Shown: positions 7,047-15,126 of the stretch, one piece after another
How the letters are laid out: each line of letters begins with the position of its first letter
Numbering within the stretch: position 1 is the first letter of the stretch
Assembly: GCA_036392935.1 (NCBI GenBank)
Contig: DASVWZ010000205.1
Location: 1-36,955 of the forward strand
DNA from: DASVWZ01 sp036392935
GTDB taxonomy: Bacteria; Acidobacteriota; Terriglobia; Terriglobales; Acidobacteriaceae
Direction of reading: 5' to 3'
DNA: 36,955 nucleotides
The notes under the pieces: model-generated
What the model saw: only the letters and a program-made list of their open reading frames with translations
What the model was told of the DNA's origin: nothing
Database searches by the model: none
Program-made: the position numbers and the translations under genes

Positions 7047-7762
7047 TACCGTCGAACCTCCGAAGTCGATACCCGCTGCGGTTGCGGTGCGCGATCCAGC
7101 GTGTTAAGCATCTCCAGGGCAAAATCGTCGCCGCGGGCGGCAAACTCACGGATGGAACTGCCGATCAGGTTGTAGGCGATGACCGCCGGAATGGCCGCAG
7201 CCAAGCCTGCCGCGGTTGTGATCAATGCTTCGGAAATGCCCGGCGCGACCGCGCGCAGCGTAGCTCCGCCGGATGTTCCCAGCCCATGAAACGCCCCCAT
7301 GATGCCCCACACCGTGCCAAATAATCCGATGAACGGACTGACCGCCGCGGCAATCGCCAGCCATGGAATATTGCGCTCAAAGCGGGTCAGCTCTTCGGAG
7401 TTAGCAATCTGCATGGCACGCTGGACGGCATCCGGGTTCACTGCCCCGCTGGGATTTCCTCCCTGGCGCCGCAATTCGTCGTAGCCGCCTTCAAACACGG
7501 CAACCAAAGGACTGGGCTTGAACTGCTCGGCGACGGCCGAAACGTCCTGCAGCCGTTGCGCCTTGCGAAATGCCCGCAGAAATCTTCCACTTTGCACGCG
7601 CGCCCGCCGCAACAGAGACCACTTGGAGAGAATAATCGCCCACGAAATCAGGCTGAGCACCAAGAGCAGAAGCAGGACCGCCTTCGCAACCGGGCCGGTT
7701 TCATTCAATATGTCGACGACTTCTCCGCCGATTGCCTGCACCAGCAATAAAGACAAGATCAT
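7046..7762 (-). CDS. tolQ: ExbB/TolQ family proton channel protein
   Basis: A 238-residue MotA/TolQ/ExbB-type protein that forms the proton-driven motor with TolR. Three membrane segments are visible: about residues 25-45 (KAVLLLLLVLSLISWAIIL), and two in the C-terminal half (IPWLAIAAAVSPFIGLFGTVWG and GISEALITTAAGLAAAIPAVIAYN). The family signature FIGLFGTVWGIM is present. The start at 7762 (MILSLLLVQ) is preferred over the longer frame from 7834 because a GAGG precedes it and the extra residues lack family character. It is the first gene of the tol operon and divergent from recN. Confidence 0.95.
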   Translation of the reverse strand: MILSLLLVQAIGGEVVDILNETGPVAKAVLLLLLVLSLISWAIILSKWSLLRRARVQSGRFLRAFRKAQRLQDVSAVAEQFKPSPLVAVFEGGYDELRRQGGNPSGAVNPDAVQRAMQIANSEELTRFERNIPWLAIAAAVSPFIGLFGTVWGIMGAFHGLGTSGGATLRAVAPGISEALITTAAGLAAAIPAVIAYNLIGSSIREFAARGDDFALEMLNTLDRAPQPQRVSTSEVRR

Positions 7763-7780
7763 GGGGGGATCCTCGTTTCG

Positions 7781-7786
7781 ATTATA
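7781..7786 (-). promoter_or_regulatory. Possible -10 element of the tol operon
   Basis: A perfect TATAAT on the minus strand, 18 bases before the tolQ ATG at 7762. A start about 7 bases further on leaves room for the GAGG ribosome site. No good -35 is seen at the usual spacing, so this is only a candidate. Confidence 0.4.
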
Positions 7787-7908
7787 TGACGACCGTGAGA
7801 CCGCTCCGCCTCGACGAATCCCATACGGCAACAAGCCGCAACCGATAACTGACGGCCGGTGGTTTGTCGTGCTATCCTTCGCTCAATCCTGTTGGCCCGG
7901 GATCAACC

Positions 7909-9609
7909 TTGCTTTCTGAACTGCGCCTCGAGAACTACGCCGTCATCGACAACGTCGCGGTCGAGTTCGCTTCCGGCTTGAATCTTCTGACGGGCGAAAC
8001 CGGAGCAGGGAAGTCCATTCTCATAGACGCACTCGCGTTGTTGCTGGGCGAGAAAGCTTCTTCCGATGTCATTCGCACCGGTGCCGATCGCGCGGTTGTG
8101 GCTGCTGTTTTCAATCTCGATGACCCGGCTGAAAACGCGGTTGCCGAAATTCTTGAAGCCAACGGCCTCGATGCTGAAGACGAATCTTTAATTCTTCGCC
8201 GTGAGATCGCCGCTGGCGGCAAAGGCCGCGTCTTCATCAACAACCAACCTGCCACAGTTGCGGTTCTGCGCCAGCTTTCCCCGCATCTCGCGATCCTCCA
8301 TGCGCAGAACGAATCGCTCGTCAGCTTCGATGCCCCGGCACGGTTGAAGTTGCTTGATACCTTCGCTGGACTCTCGATTGAGGGAACCGCCCAAGCCTTT
8401 GCGAAATGGAAAGCTATCGCCAATCGCATCGAGGAACTCGAACACGGCGAACAGGATCGGCTCAAGCTACTCGATCTTTGGACGTTTCAGAAGCGCGAAA
8501 TCGATGAAGCCAAGCTGCAGCCAGGCGAAGATGAGCGGCTCGAAGGCGAAAAACGCGTGCTGGCCAACGCCGAAAAAATATATACAGCCGCCATGAATGG
8601 GTTCGATCTTCTTTATGAGGGTTCGGCATCTACAGCATCTTCACTACGTGCAGCGCAAAGGCATATCGAGGATCTGGCGCGGTATGAGGCCAAGTTTCGC
8701 GATGCTCTGGCTGCGCTCGAATCGGCCCGCATTAGCGTCGAGGATGTCGGCGCCAGCCTGCGCGATTACGCCGGCGGCATTCAAGCCTCGCCCGAACATT
8801 TGGCCGAAGTTGAGGATCGCCTGGCTTTGCTCGAGCGGCTAAAGCGGAAATATGGGCCATCGCTCGACGATGTTATTCGTCAGGGTGAAGAGGTCACGCG
8901 TAAGCTGTCAGAGATGGAAAACAAAGACGAGGTGCTGGCCCGACTCAAGCGCGACCTGGCGCAGGCGGCGGAGGAGTTTTTGAGCGCCGCTCGCGGATCA
9001 TCGAAAACTCGCCACACCGCAGCGCGCAAGCTGGAGAAGCTGGTCGAAGCTGAAATCAACGATCTGGCCATGAAGTGCCGGTTCGAGATGAACATCGCGA
9101 GTGGAGAAGAAATAGGGAGTTGGTCTGCAAACGGATTCGATCAGGTCACTTGCCTAATTTCGACCAATCCCGGGGAACCGCTCAAACCGTTGGAGCAGAT
9201 TGCATCGGGCGGTGAACTATCGCGCGTGTTGCTGGCACTAAACGCGACAGTCGAAGCCGATGCTGGAACATCGAAACGGCGAAAAGACGCGGCCCCGATT
9301 CGCACCATGGTCTTTGACGAAATTGACACCGGCATCGGCGGCCGCGCGGCTGAGGCAGTCGGGAAAAAGCTGAAATCACTCGCGCGCGCCCACCAGGTTC
9401 TGTGCATTACCCATTTGCCGCAGATTGCGACCTTCGCCGATCATCATTATGTGATCGAAAAGAAGCAATCAGGCAGCCGTGCCCGGACTGGAATCCGCAA
9501 AATCGAAGGCGAAGAACGCACTGAGGAAGTCGCCCGCATGTTGAGCGGCGCGAAGCTCACGGAAACGTCGCGCAAGCACGCCGAGCAGATGATTAAGGCC
9601 AACGCGTAG
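7909..9609 (+). CDS. recN: DNA repair protein RecN
   Basis: SMC-like ATPase that acts in double-strand break repair. 566 residues from the chosen start. The N-terminal half has Walker A GETGAGKS (29-36). A long coiled coil occupies about 150-360. The C-terminal half has the ABC signature ASGGELSRVLLAL and Walker B TMVFDEIDTGIGG, then a conserved switch region CITHLPQIATFADHHY. The family normally begins with M-L-x-x-L-x-I/L-x-N-Y/F-A-x-I. A TTG at 7909 gives exactly that (MLSELRLENYAVID), so it is preferred over the TTG at 7864. Length matches E. coli RecN (553). It is divergent from tolQ with 146 bp between. Confidence 0.95.
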   Translation: MLSELRLENYAVIDNVAVEFASGLNLLTGETGAGKSILIDALALLLGEKASSDVIRTGADRAVVAAVFNLDDPAENAVAEILEANGLDAEDESLILRREIAAGGKGRVFINNQPATVAVLRQLSPHLAILHAQNESLVSFDAPARLKLLDTFAGLSIEGTAQAFAKWKAIANRIEELEHGEQDRLKLLDLWTFQKREIDEAKLQPGEDERLEGEKRVLANAEKIYTAAMNGFDLLYEGSASTASSLRAAQRHIEDLARYEAKFRDALAALESARISVEDVGASLRDYAGGIQASPEHLAEVEDRLALLERLKRKYGPSLDDVIRQGEEVTRKLSEMENKDEVLARLKRDLAQAAEEFLSAARGSSKTRHTAARKLEKLVEAEINDLAMKCRFEMNIASGEEIGSWSANGFDQVTCLISTNPGEPLKPLEQIASGGELSRVLLALNATVEADAGTSKRRKDAAPIRTMVFDEIDTGIGGRAAEAVGKKLKSLARAHQVLCITHLPQIATFADHHYVIEKKQSGSRARTGIRKIEGEERTEEVARMLSGAKLTETSRKHAEQMIKANA

Positions 9610-9625
9610 TGCTTCTCCCGCGCAT

Positions 9626-9655
9626 TTGACAGATTGTGAAGTTAGCTAATATACT
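9626..9655 (+). promoter_or_regulatory. Sigma70-type promoter of the toxin-antitoxin pair
   Basis: A perfect -35 TTGACA at 9626-9631, an 18-base spacer, and a -10 TATACT (one change from TATAAT) at 9650-9655. The expected start, near 9662, is only about three bases before the antitoxin ATG at 9665. No ribosome site is present, so the mRNA is probably leaderless. Confidence 0.75.
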
Positions 9656-9663
9656 TAGCTAAC
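9641..9663. promoter_or_regulatory. Perfect operator palindrome overlapping the -10
   Basis: GTTAGCTAA at 9641-9649 and its exact reverse complement TTAGCTAAC at 9655-9663 flank a 5-base centre that is most of the -10 element. It ends one base before the antitoxin start codon. Phd/YefM-type antitoxins usually repress their own promoters by binding such palindromes, so this is the likely autoregulatory site. Confidence 0.75.
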
Positions 9664-9664
9664 C

Positions 9665-9898
9665 ATGAAATATACGGTCCACAAAGCCAAGACGAATCTT
9701 TCTAAGCTCATTGAGCAGGCTTTGCGGGGCGAGGAAGTGGTCATTGCTCGGGGGGCTCATCCCGTAGTCCGGCTGGTGCCGATCGCTTCCGGTGCGAAGA
9801 ATCGCATCCCCGGGCGACTAAAGGGAAAGCTCTCGTACGCTCCCGATGCGTTCGCTCCGCTCACAGACAAAGAACTGGACGATCTTGGTTTTGAATGA
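9665..9898 (+). CDS. Phd/YefM-family antitoxin
   Basis: A 77-residue antitoxin. The N-terminal part shows the family pattern (YTVHKAKTNLSKLIEQALRGEEVVIARG, then PVVRLVPI): a short strand, two helices and a DNA-binding, dimer-forming fold. The C-terminal tail (LTDKELDDLGFE) is acidic and is the part expected to block the toxin. It overlaps the PIN toxin gene by four bases (ATGA). It should bind the palindrome just upstream and repress the pair, more strongly when in complex with the toxin. Length and arrangement are normal for the family. Confidence 0.9.
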   Translation: MKYTVHKAKTNLSKLIEQALRGEEVVIARGAHPVVRLVPIASGAKNRIPGRLKGKLSYAPDAFAPLTDKELDDLGFE

Positions 9899-10278
9899 AG
9901 GTGATCGTCGATACCCACGCTTTAATCTGGTGGTTTAACGAGCCGGAGAGACTTTCAAAGACAGCAATTCCCGTCCTGACAGACCCGGGAAATACCATTT
10001 ACATTTCTGCCGCGGTTGCGTGGGAGATCGCCATTAAAGTTAACCTTGGAAAGCTGAACGCCCTGCCTCTAGCCGCCGAACTCACAAGATATGTGGCTGG
10101 CGAAGGCTTTACGGAACAGCCCATCACTGTCGATCAGGCCGTTCGAGCCGGCCTGTTGCCGCGGCATCATCGCGACCCTTTCGACCGGCTTCTCGTCGCG
10201 CAGTCCCAGGATTTGAGCGCCCCAATCCTGTCGGCGGACACGGCTCTCGATCGATACGACATTGAGCGTCTCTGGTGA
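9895..10278 (+). CDS. VapC-type PIN-domain toxin
   Basis: A 127-residue PIN-domain ribonuclease toxin. The acidic residues expected to hold Mg2+ are visible: Asp6 in VIVDTHALIWW, Glu43 in AAVAWEIAIK, and the C-terminal Asp pair in HRDPFDRLLVAQ, with a further Asp in SADTALDRYD. VapC toxins cleave RNA, often initiator tRNA or 23S rRNA; the target here is unknown. Translation is coupled to the antitoxin through a four-base overlap. The stop at 10276-10278 leaves 143 bp before the chosen ispH start, and the pair stands directly upstream of the isoprenoid/hopanoid operon. Confidence 0.9.
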   Translation: MKVIVDTHALIWWFNEPERLSKTAIPVLTDPGNTIYISAAVAWEIAIKVNLGKLNALPLAAELTRYVAGEGFTEQPITVDQAVRAGLLPRHHRDPFDRLLVAQSQDLSAPILSADTALDRYDIERLW

Positions 10279-10343
10279 GACTTACCATTAACCTTCTAGA
10301 GTCCGCCATCCGCTGCCAACCCTCACACCTTCAGCAGCTTACG

Positions 10344-10372
10344 TTGACTAAGAGTGCATCTTACGATAGGCT
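10344..10372 (+). promoter_or_regulatory. Candidate promoter of the ispH-hopanoid operon
   Basis: TTGACT at 10344-10349, a 17-base spacer, then TAGGCT at 10367-10372 (three of six consensus positions, including the first TA and the last T). Initiation near 10379 would leave a leader of about 43 bases before the chosen ispH start. The good -35 and exact spacing support it; the weak -10 limits confidence. Confidence 0.45.
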
Positions 10373-10421
10373 GGATACATCCATTAACAGTGGGGAATTG
10401 CGCCTGAAAGGGGCATCTCGT

Positions 10422-11435
10422 TTGTCCAAAACGAACGCCAAAGCAGCTGCCGGTAATGGCAAGACGACCGACGGCAAATCATTGCTTCTACTGAAGCCCA
10501 GGGGTTTTTGCGCGGGCGTGGTTCGCGCCATCGATATCGTCCGCATCGCGCTTGAAGCTTTCGGCCCGCCCATTTACGTCCGCAAGGAGATCGTCCACAA
10601 CCGTTTTGTGGTCGAGGAACTCCAGGGCAAAGGCGCCATTTTTGTTGACAGTGTAGACGAGGTTCCCAACGGCGAACGTGTGATTTACAGCGCTCACGGG
10701 GTTTCGCCCGAAGTGCGCGAAGCCAGCAAAGCCCGCGGCCTGCGCGTCATTGACGCCACCTGCCCGCTCGTGACCAAGGTTCACGTAGAAGCCGTAAAGT
10801 TTGCCAAGGAAGGCTATTCGCTCATTCTCATCGGTCATCGCGATCACGATGAAGTCATCGGAACACTCGGTGAAGCTCCGCTCGTCACTCAGGTTGTCGG
10901 ATCGCCCGAGCAGGTCTCGGATCTGCATGTTCCGGATCCCAACCGTGTGGCCTATCTAACCCAAACCACGCTCAGTCTCGACGAGACCAAAGACATCATC
11001 GCCGCCCTGCGCCGCCGTTTCCCCAAGATCGAAGGTCCCGCGGCGCAAGACATTTGCTACGCCACGGAGAACCGGCAGGTCGCAGTGAAGCACATTGCCT
11101 CGGACGCCGATCTCTTGCTGGTCGTCGGCTCCGACAACAGCTCCAACTCAAAGCGTCTGGTCGAAGTTGCGCGTAATTTGGCCACCAGTTCGCATCTAAT
11201 CGATAGTTACCGCGACATCAAGCCGGAGTGGCTCGGGGGTGTGAAAACCATCGCGCTTACCGCCGGTGCGTCGGCGCCCGAGTTTCTGGTCGAAGATGTC
11301 GTGAAGTTCCTGAGTGCCAAGGGTTACAACAACGTGCAGGAAGTTGAAGTCATGCCCGAAAACGTGCGGTTCGGCTTGCCGCCGGAGATTGTCGAGGCCA
11401 TCGCCGCCGCCCCTGTGGGAGTCTCCGCGGAGTAA
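10422..11435 (+). CDS. ispH: 4-hydroxy-3-methylbut-2-enyl diphosphate reductase IspH (LytB)
   Basis: Last enzyme of the MEP pathway: reduces HMBPP to IPP and DMAPP with a [4Fe-4S] cluster. The three cluster cysteines are Cys30 (PRGFCAGV), Cys114 (DATCPLVTK) and Cys212 (DICYATENRQ). Other family marks are VRKEIVHN, SAHGVSP, IGHRDHDEV and VGSDNSSNS. The frame is open from 10275, but the first 49 codons have no family character and contain the candidate promoter. TTG at 10422, with AAAGGGG eight bases before it, gives 337 residues, close to the usual length. It ends 9 bp before shc, so precursor supply and hopanoid synthesis are probably co-transcribed. Confidence 0.93.
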   Translation: MSKTNAKAAAGNGKTTDGKSLLLLKPRGFCAGVVRAIDIVRIALEAFGPPIYVRKEIVHNRFVVEELQGKGAIFVDSVDEVPNGERVIYSAHGVSPEVREASKARGLRVIDATCPLVTKVHVEAVKFAKEGYSLILIGHRDHDEVIGTLGEAPLVTQVVGSPEQVSDLHVPDPNRVAYLTQTTLSLDETKDIIAALRRRFPKIEGPAAQDICYATENRQVAVKHIASDADLLLVVGSDNSSNSKRLVEVARNLATSSHLIDSYRDIKPEWLGGVKTIALTAGASAPEFLVEDVVKFLSAKGYNNVQEVEVMPENVRFGLPPEIVEAIAAAPVGVSAE

Positions 11436-11444
11436 ATAAACTAC

Positions 11445-13436
11445 ATGGACGAATCCTCCTCCTACGCTGCGAAAGCTGCACCCCAACTGCATTTTGGAAA
11501 GATAGACGATCTCTCGGCCCGCGTGTCTGCCGCCATCGACGGCGCGCGCCGGCAGTTGTTCTCGCAACAGCAGCCAGACGGCCACTGGTGCGGCGAGCTT
11601 GAAGCCGATACCACGCTCGAATCCGACTACATCCTTCTGCACACGCTACTCGGAACCATCGATCAGCAGCGCTTCCAGAAGTGCTGCAATCAGATTTTGA
11701 AATTTCAGAATGAAGACGGTGGCTGGCCGATTTACAACGGCGGTCCATCCAACATCAGCGCATCCGTCAAGGCGTATTTCGCGCTGAAGTTGACCGGATA
11801 TCAGCCAGATCATCCCGTGCTCGTCCGCGCCCGCGAGAGAATCCTTGAGATGGGCGGCGTGACCGAGGTCAACACCTTCACCAAGATTTATCTGTGTTTC
11901 CTCGGCCAGTATGATTACGATGCCGTTCCGGCCATCCCGCCGGAGATCGTGCTGTTTCCCAACTGGTTCTGGTTCAATATCTACGAAATTTCTTCGTGGT
12001 CGCGTGCGATCTTGGTTCCGCTCTCGATCTGCTACGCCAAGAAGCCGTTCAAAAAAATTCCCGATGAAATGGGTGTGGATGAGCTCTTCGTCGGCGGGCG
12101 AGAGAAGTCACGCATGCGGCTCCATTGGTCTAAGAAACTCGTTTCCTGGCGAAACTTCTTCCTTTGCCTCGACCGCATGACCCACTGGTTCGAGGCCGTG
12201 CACATCCGGCCGCTCAGGTCGCTTGCCATCAAGAAGGCCGAAAAATGGATGCTCGAACGCCTGGAAATGAGCGATGGTCTAGGGGCGATTTATCCGGCGA
12301 TGTTAAATGCAATTATTGCCTTGCGGGTGCTGGGCTATTCCATGGACGATCCCCAGGTCATCCGTGCTCTTGATGAATTCGAAAAGCTCGGCATCGAAGA
12401 AGGCGACACCTTCCGCATGCAGCCCTGCAAATCGCCGGTGTGGGACACGGCTTATGCGTTATTTGCTCTCGGCGAAGCCGGAGTTCCCGCCAACGATCCG
12501 CGTTTAGTGAAGAGCGCCGATTGGATATTGCAGAAGCAGGTGCGTCATCCCGGAGACTGGAAGGTCAACAATCCCGAGGGCCAGCCCGCCGGCTGGTACT
12601 TCGAATACAACAACGAGTTCTACCCTGACGTCGATGACAGCGCCATGGTCTGCATCGGCTTGTCGCGCGTAGAGCACCCCAACGACCGCTATCAGCGTGA
12701 GTCCGTGCAGCGCGCCATTGACTGGATCTTCTCCATGCAGTGCAAGAACGGCGGCTGGGCATCGTTCGACAAAGACAACGACCGCATGGTTTTTCAGCAC
12801 ATACCGTTTGCCGATCACAACGCCATGCTCGATCCGCCCACGGTCGACATCACCGGCCGCATTCTTGAAATGCTCGCCACTTATGGCTACGATCGCACGC
12901 ATCCGCGAGTGCAGCGGGCCATCAAGTTTATTCGCGATGAGCAGGAATCTGACGGCTCCTGGTTCGGGCGCTGGGGCGTGAACTATATCTACGGCACTAT
13001 GCTGGTTCTTCGCGGCTTGGAGTTCATGGGCGTCGATCATCATGAGCCTTACGTCCAGCAGGCCGCTGAATGGCTGCGTATGGTGCAAAACCCCGACGGC
13101 GGTTGGGGTGAAACCTGCGGCTCCTACGACGATCCCTCGACCAAAGGCATTGGGCCGAGTACGCCTTCGCAAACCGCGTGGGCGATCATGGGGCTGCTCT
13201 CCGCCAATGACACGCGCAGTGACAGCGTTGCCCGCGGCATCGCCTATCTGTTGCGTACGCAAAAAGCAAACGGCTCGTGGGATGAGCCTTTTTACACCGG
13301 CACAGGTTTTCCGCGGGTGTTTTATCTCGCGTATCACATGTACCGTGATTATTTCCCGCTGATCGCGTTGACGACTTACCGGAAAGTGATGGCAGCGAAT
13401 CCTTCCGGCGTCAGCGATCTGCCGGTGCAGAATTAG
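11445..13436 (+). CDS. shc: Squalene-hopene cyclase
   Basis: Membrane-associated cyclase that converts squalene to hopene or diplopterol, the core step of hopanoid synthesis. 663 residues; Alicyclobacillus SHC is about 630. The catalytic acid motif D-V-D-D is at 395-398 (FYPDVDDSAMVC). Repeated QW motifs are plain: QNEDGGWP, QCKNGGWASF, QESDGSWFGRW, QNPDGGWGE and QKANGSWDE. The region ETCGSYDDP / GPSTPSQTAWA is also diagnostic of SHC. It follows ispH by 9 bp; hpnH follows 51 bp later. Confidence 0.97.
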   Translation: MDESSSYAAKAAPQLHFGKIDDLSARVSAAIDGARRQLFSQQQPDGHWCGELEADTTLESDYILLHTLLGTIDQQRFQKCCNQILKFQNEDGGWPIYNGGPSNISASVKAYFALKLTGYQPDHPVLVRARERILEMGGVTEVNTFTKIYLCFLGQYDYDAVPAIPPEIVLFPNWFWFNIYEISSWSRAILVPLSICYAKKPFKKIPDEMGVDELFVGGREKSRMRLHWSKKLVSWRNFFLCLDRMTHWFEAVHIRPLRSLAIKKAEKWMLERLEMSDGLGAIYPAMLNAIIALRVLGYSMDDPQVIRALDEFEKLGIEEGDTFRMQPCKSPVWDTAYALFALGEAGVPANDPRLVKSADWILQKQVRHPGDWKVNNPEGQPAGWYFEYNNEFYPDVDDSAMVCIGLSRVEHPNDRYQRESVQRAIDWIFSMQCKNGGWASFDKDNDRMVFQHIPFADHNAMLDPPTVDITGRILEMLATYGYDRTHPRVQRAIKFIRDEQESDGSWFGRWGVNYIYGTMLVLRGLEFMGVDHHEPYVQQAAEWLRMVQNPDGGWGETCGSYDDPSTKGIGPSTPSQTAWAIMGLLSANDTRSDSVARGIAYLLRTQKANGSWDEPFYTGTGFPRVFYLAYHMYRDYFPLIALTTYRKVMAANPSGVSDLPVQN

Positions 13437-13487
13437 TTGAAGATGCTAGAAGCTTAACAGCTAGTTGTTGGGAGCAAAAAAGGAACC

Positions 13488-14606
13488 ATGCCAGTACCAG
13501 TTTCACAAGCTTGGACAGTAGCAACCTACGTCCTCAAGCAAAAGATTAAAGGGCGCAAGCAGTACCCGCTCGTCCTCATGCTTGAGCCGCTGTTCCGCTG
13601 CAACCTTGCCTGCGCCGGATGCGGAAAAATCCAGTATCCCGCGCACGTGCTCAAAATGCAGCTAACGCCGGAAGAATGCTTTCGCGCCGTCGAAGAGTGC
13701 GGCGCGCCCACAGTCGCTATCCCTGGTGGAGAGCCCCTGCTTCATCCCCAAATCGGCGAAATTGTCGAAGGGCTGGTTGCGCGCAAGAAATACATTTATC
13801 TCTGCACCAACGCTCTTTTGCTCCAGCAGAAGCTTCATCTTTTCAAACCCAGCAAGTACCTCACCTTTTCCGTTCACATGGACGGACAGCGCGAGCACCA
13901 CGATTTCTCCGTCTGCCTTGAAGGCGGCTACGAAAAAGCTTTTGACGGAATGAAAGAAGCGCTCGCCAAAGGTTTCCGCGTCACTACCAACACCACTTTG
14001 TTCGATGGCGCCGACCCACGCAGCGTACGCGCCTTCTTCGACGAGATGATGGAATTAGGTGTCGAAGGCATGATGCTCTCGCCCGGATATTCCTACGAAA
14101 AAGCGCCCGACCAGGCGCACTTTCTCGGTCGCGCCCGCACTCGCCGCCTGTTCCGCGCGATTCTGTCGAACCGCAAACCCAGTTGGCATTTCAATATGTC
14201 GCCGCTGTTTCTGGAATTTCTGATGGGCAAGCGCGACTACCCCTGTACGCCCTGGGGCATGCCGACCTTCAACGTTTTCGGATGGCAGAAGCCCTGCTAT
14301 CTTCTGCAGGACGGCTACGCCGACACCTTCCAGGAACTCATGGATTCGACCGAATGGAGCCGCTATGGCACCGAATCCGGCAATCCCAAGTGCGCCAACT
14401 GCATGGTGCACAGCGGATACGAAGCCTCCGCAGTCAACGATACATTCGGCTCCCTGAGCGGCCTCTGGGCCACCGCCAAAGCCACGTTGTTCGGCAAGTA
14501 CAACGACGTCTCCGCGCTCCGCTTGCTCGATGAACCGGTGAAGCCCGTCCACTCCTTCAATCCGCTCATACAGATCGAAAGCCACGTAGAGGAGACCACG
14601 GTTTGA
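13488..14606 (+). CDS. hpnH: Adenosyl-hopene transferase HpnH (radical SAM)
   Basis: Radical SAM enzyme that joins the 5'-deoxyadenosyl radical to diploptene, giving adenosylhopane, the entry to C35 hopanoids. 372 residues. The cluster-binding CX3CX2C is Cys38, Cys42 and Cys45 in FRCNLACAGCGKI, followed by IPGGEPLLHP (the SAM-binding GGE motif). The C-terminal part has extra cysteines (CYLLQDGY and NPKCANCMVHSGYE), also typical of HpnH. A good AAGGAA precedes the ATG. The stop overlaps the TTG start of the next gene. Confidence 0.96.
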   Translation: MPVPVSQAWTVATYVLKQKIKGRKQYPLVLMLEPLFRCNLACAGCGKIQYPAHVLKMQLTPEECFRAVEECGAPTVAIPGGEPLLHPQIGEIVEGLVARKKYIYLCTNALLLQQKLHLFKPSKYLTFSVHMDGQREHHDFSVCLEGGYEKAFDGMKEALAKGFRVTTNTTLFDGADPRSVRAFFDEMMELGVEGMMLSPGYSYEKAPDQAHFLGRARTRRLFRAILSNRKPSWHFNMSPLFLEFLMGKRDYPCTPWGMPTFNVFGWQKPCYLLQDGYADTFQELMDSTEWSRYGTESGNPKCANCMVHSGYEASAVNDTFGSLSGLWATAKATLFGKYNDVSALRLLDEPVKPVHSFNPLIQIESHVEETTV

Positions 14607-15049
14607 GCGGCAGGGAAGCGGGACGTGAATCGGGGGCCTCTCAAACGGTCGTCGACCCTAACACAGCCGAAATTGCCGCCGGCGCGAAGCATGAACACCT
14701 TGAAGGCTGGGTGCCGACCCTCGCTTCGTCAGCCGAGTTGCACTCCGCGCTGGAACAGGCTTTTGACTACCGCGGCGACGTGACCATCACGAAGAAATCG
14801 GGCGAAACCATCGAAGGTTACATCTTCGATCGGCGCACCGGAAAATCGCTGGCTGATTCCTCCGTGCGCCTGCTCACGAAAAATGCCGGCGCAAAAATCT
14901 CTGTCAGCTATGCTGACATCGCCGCCTTGGCCTTCACCGGCCGCGACATGGCCGCCGGCAAGAGCTGGGAAACCTGGGTCCGCAGCTATTGGGAGCGCAA
15001 AGCCGCCGGCGAGCAAAATATCTCGCTCGAACCGGAGAATCTGGAATAG
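14603..15049 (+). CDS. Uncharacterised protein coupled to hpnH, 148 residues
   Basis: A 148-residue protein with no known function. It starts at a TTG that overlaps the hpnH stop (TTGA), with GGAG about 9 bases before it, so its translation is coupled to hpnH. The first 30 residues look disordered. Residues about 48-110 look like a small beta-barrel (YRGDVTITKKSGETIEGYIF ... VRLLTKNAGAKISVSY ... DIAALAFTGRDMA), reminiscent of Sm/SH3-like folds, followed by an amphipathic tail (ETWVRSYWERKAAG). There is no signal peptide or membrane helix, so it is probably cytoplasmic. Position between hpnH and hpnA implies a hopanoid-related role; the fold guess is only from strand pattern. Confidence 0.8.
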   Translation: MSGREAGRESGASQTVVDPNTAEIAAGAKHEHLEGWVPTLASSAELHSALEQAFDYRGDVTITKKSGETIEGYIFDRRTGKSLADSSVRLLTKNAGAKISVSYADIAALAFTGRDMAAGKSWETWVRSYWERKAAGEQNISLEPENLE

Positions 15050-15126
15050 CGGCAATCAGCCGTCAGCACTCGGCATTCAGCCGGCCGGCGATCCTTATTG
15101 ACTGAATGCTGATTGCCGAATGCTGG
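15049..15126 (+). repeat. Heptamer hairpin between orf148 and hpnA
   Basis: A left arm of 7-bp units (TCAGCCG, TCAGCAC, TCGGCAT, TCAGCCG at 15056-15083) and a right arm of complementary units (TGACTGA, ATGCTGA, TTGCCGA, ATGCTGG at 15099-15126). The arms pair: CGGCAATCAG 15050-15059 with CTGATTGCCG 15109-15118, and GCATTCAG 15073-15080 with CTGAATGC 15102-15109 (one shared base). It starts at the orf148 stop, and its last unit contains the hpnA start codon. Confidence 0.9.

Noticed and set aside
10275..10421. 49-residue N-terminal extension of IspH from GTG 10275
   Set aside because: No family character, overlaps the end of the toxin gene and covers the candidate promoter. TTG 10422 has a better ribosome site and gives the normal length.
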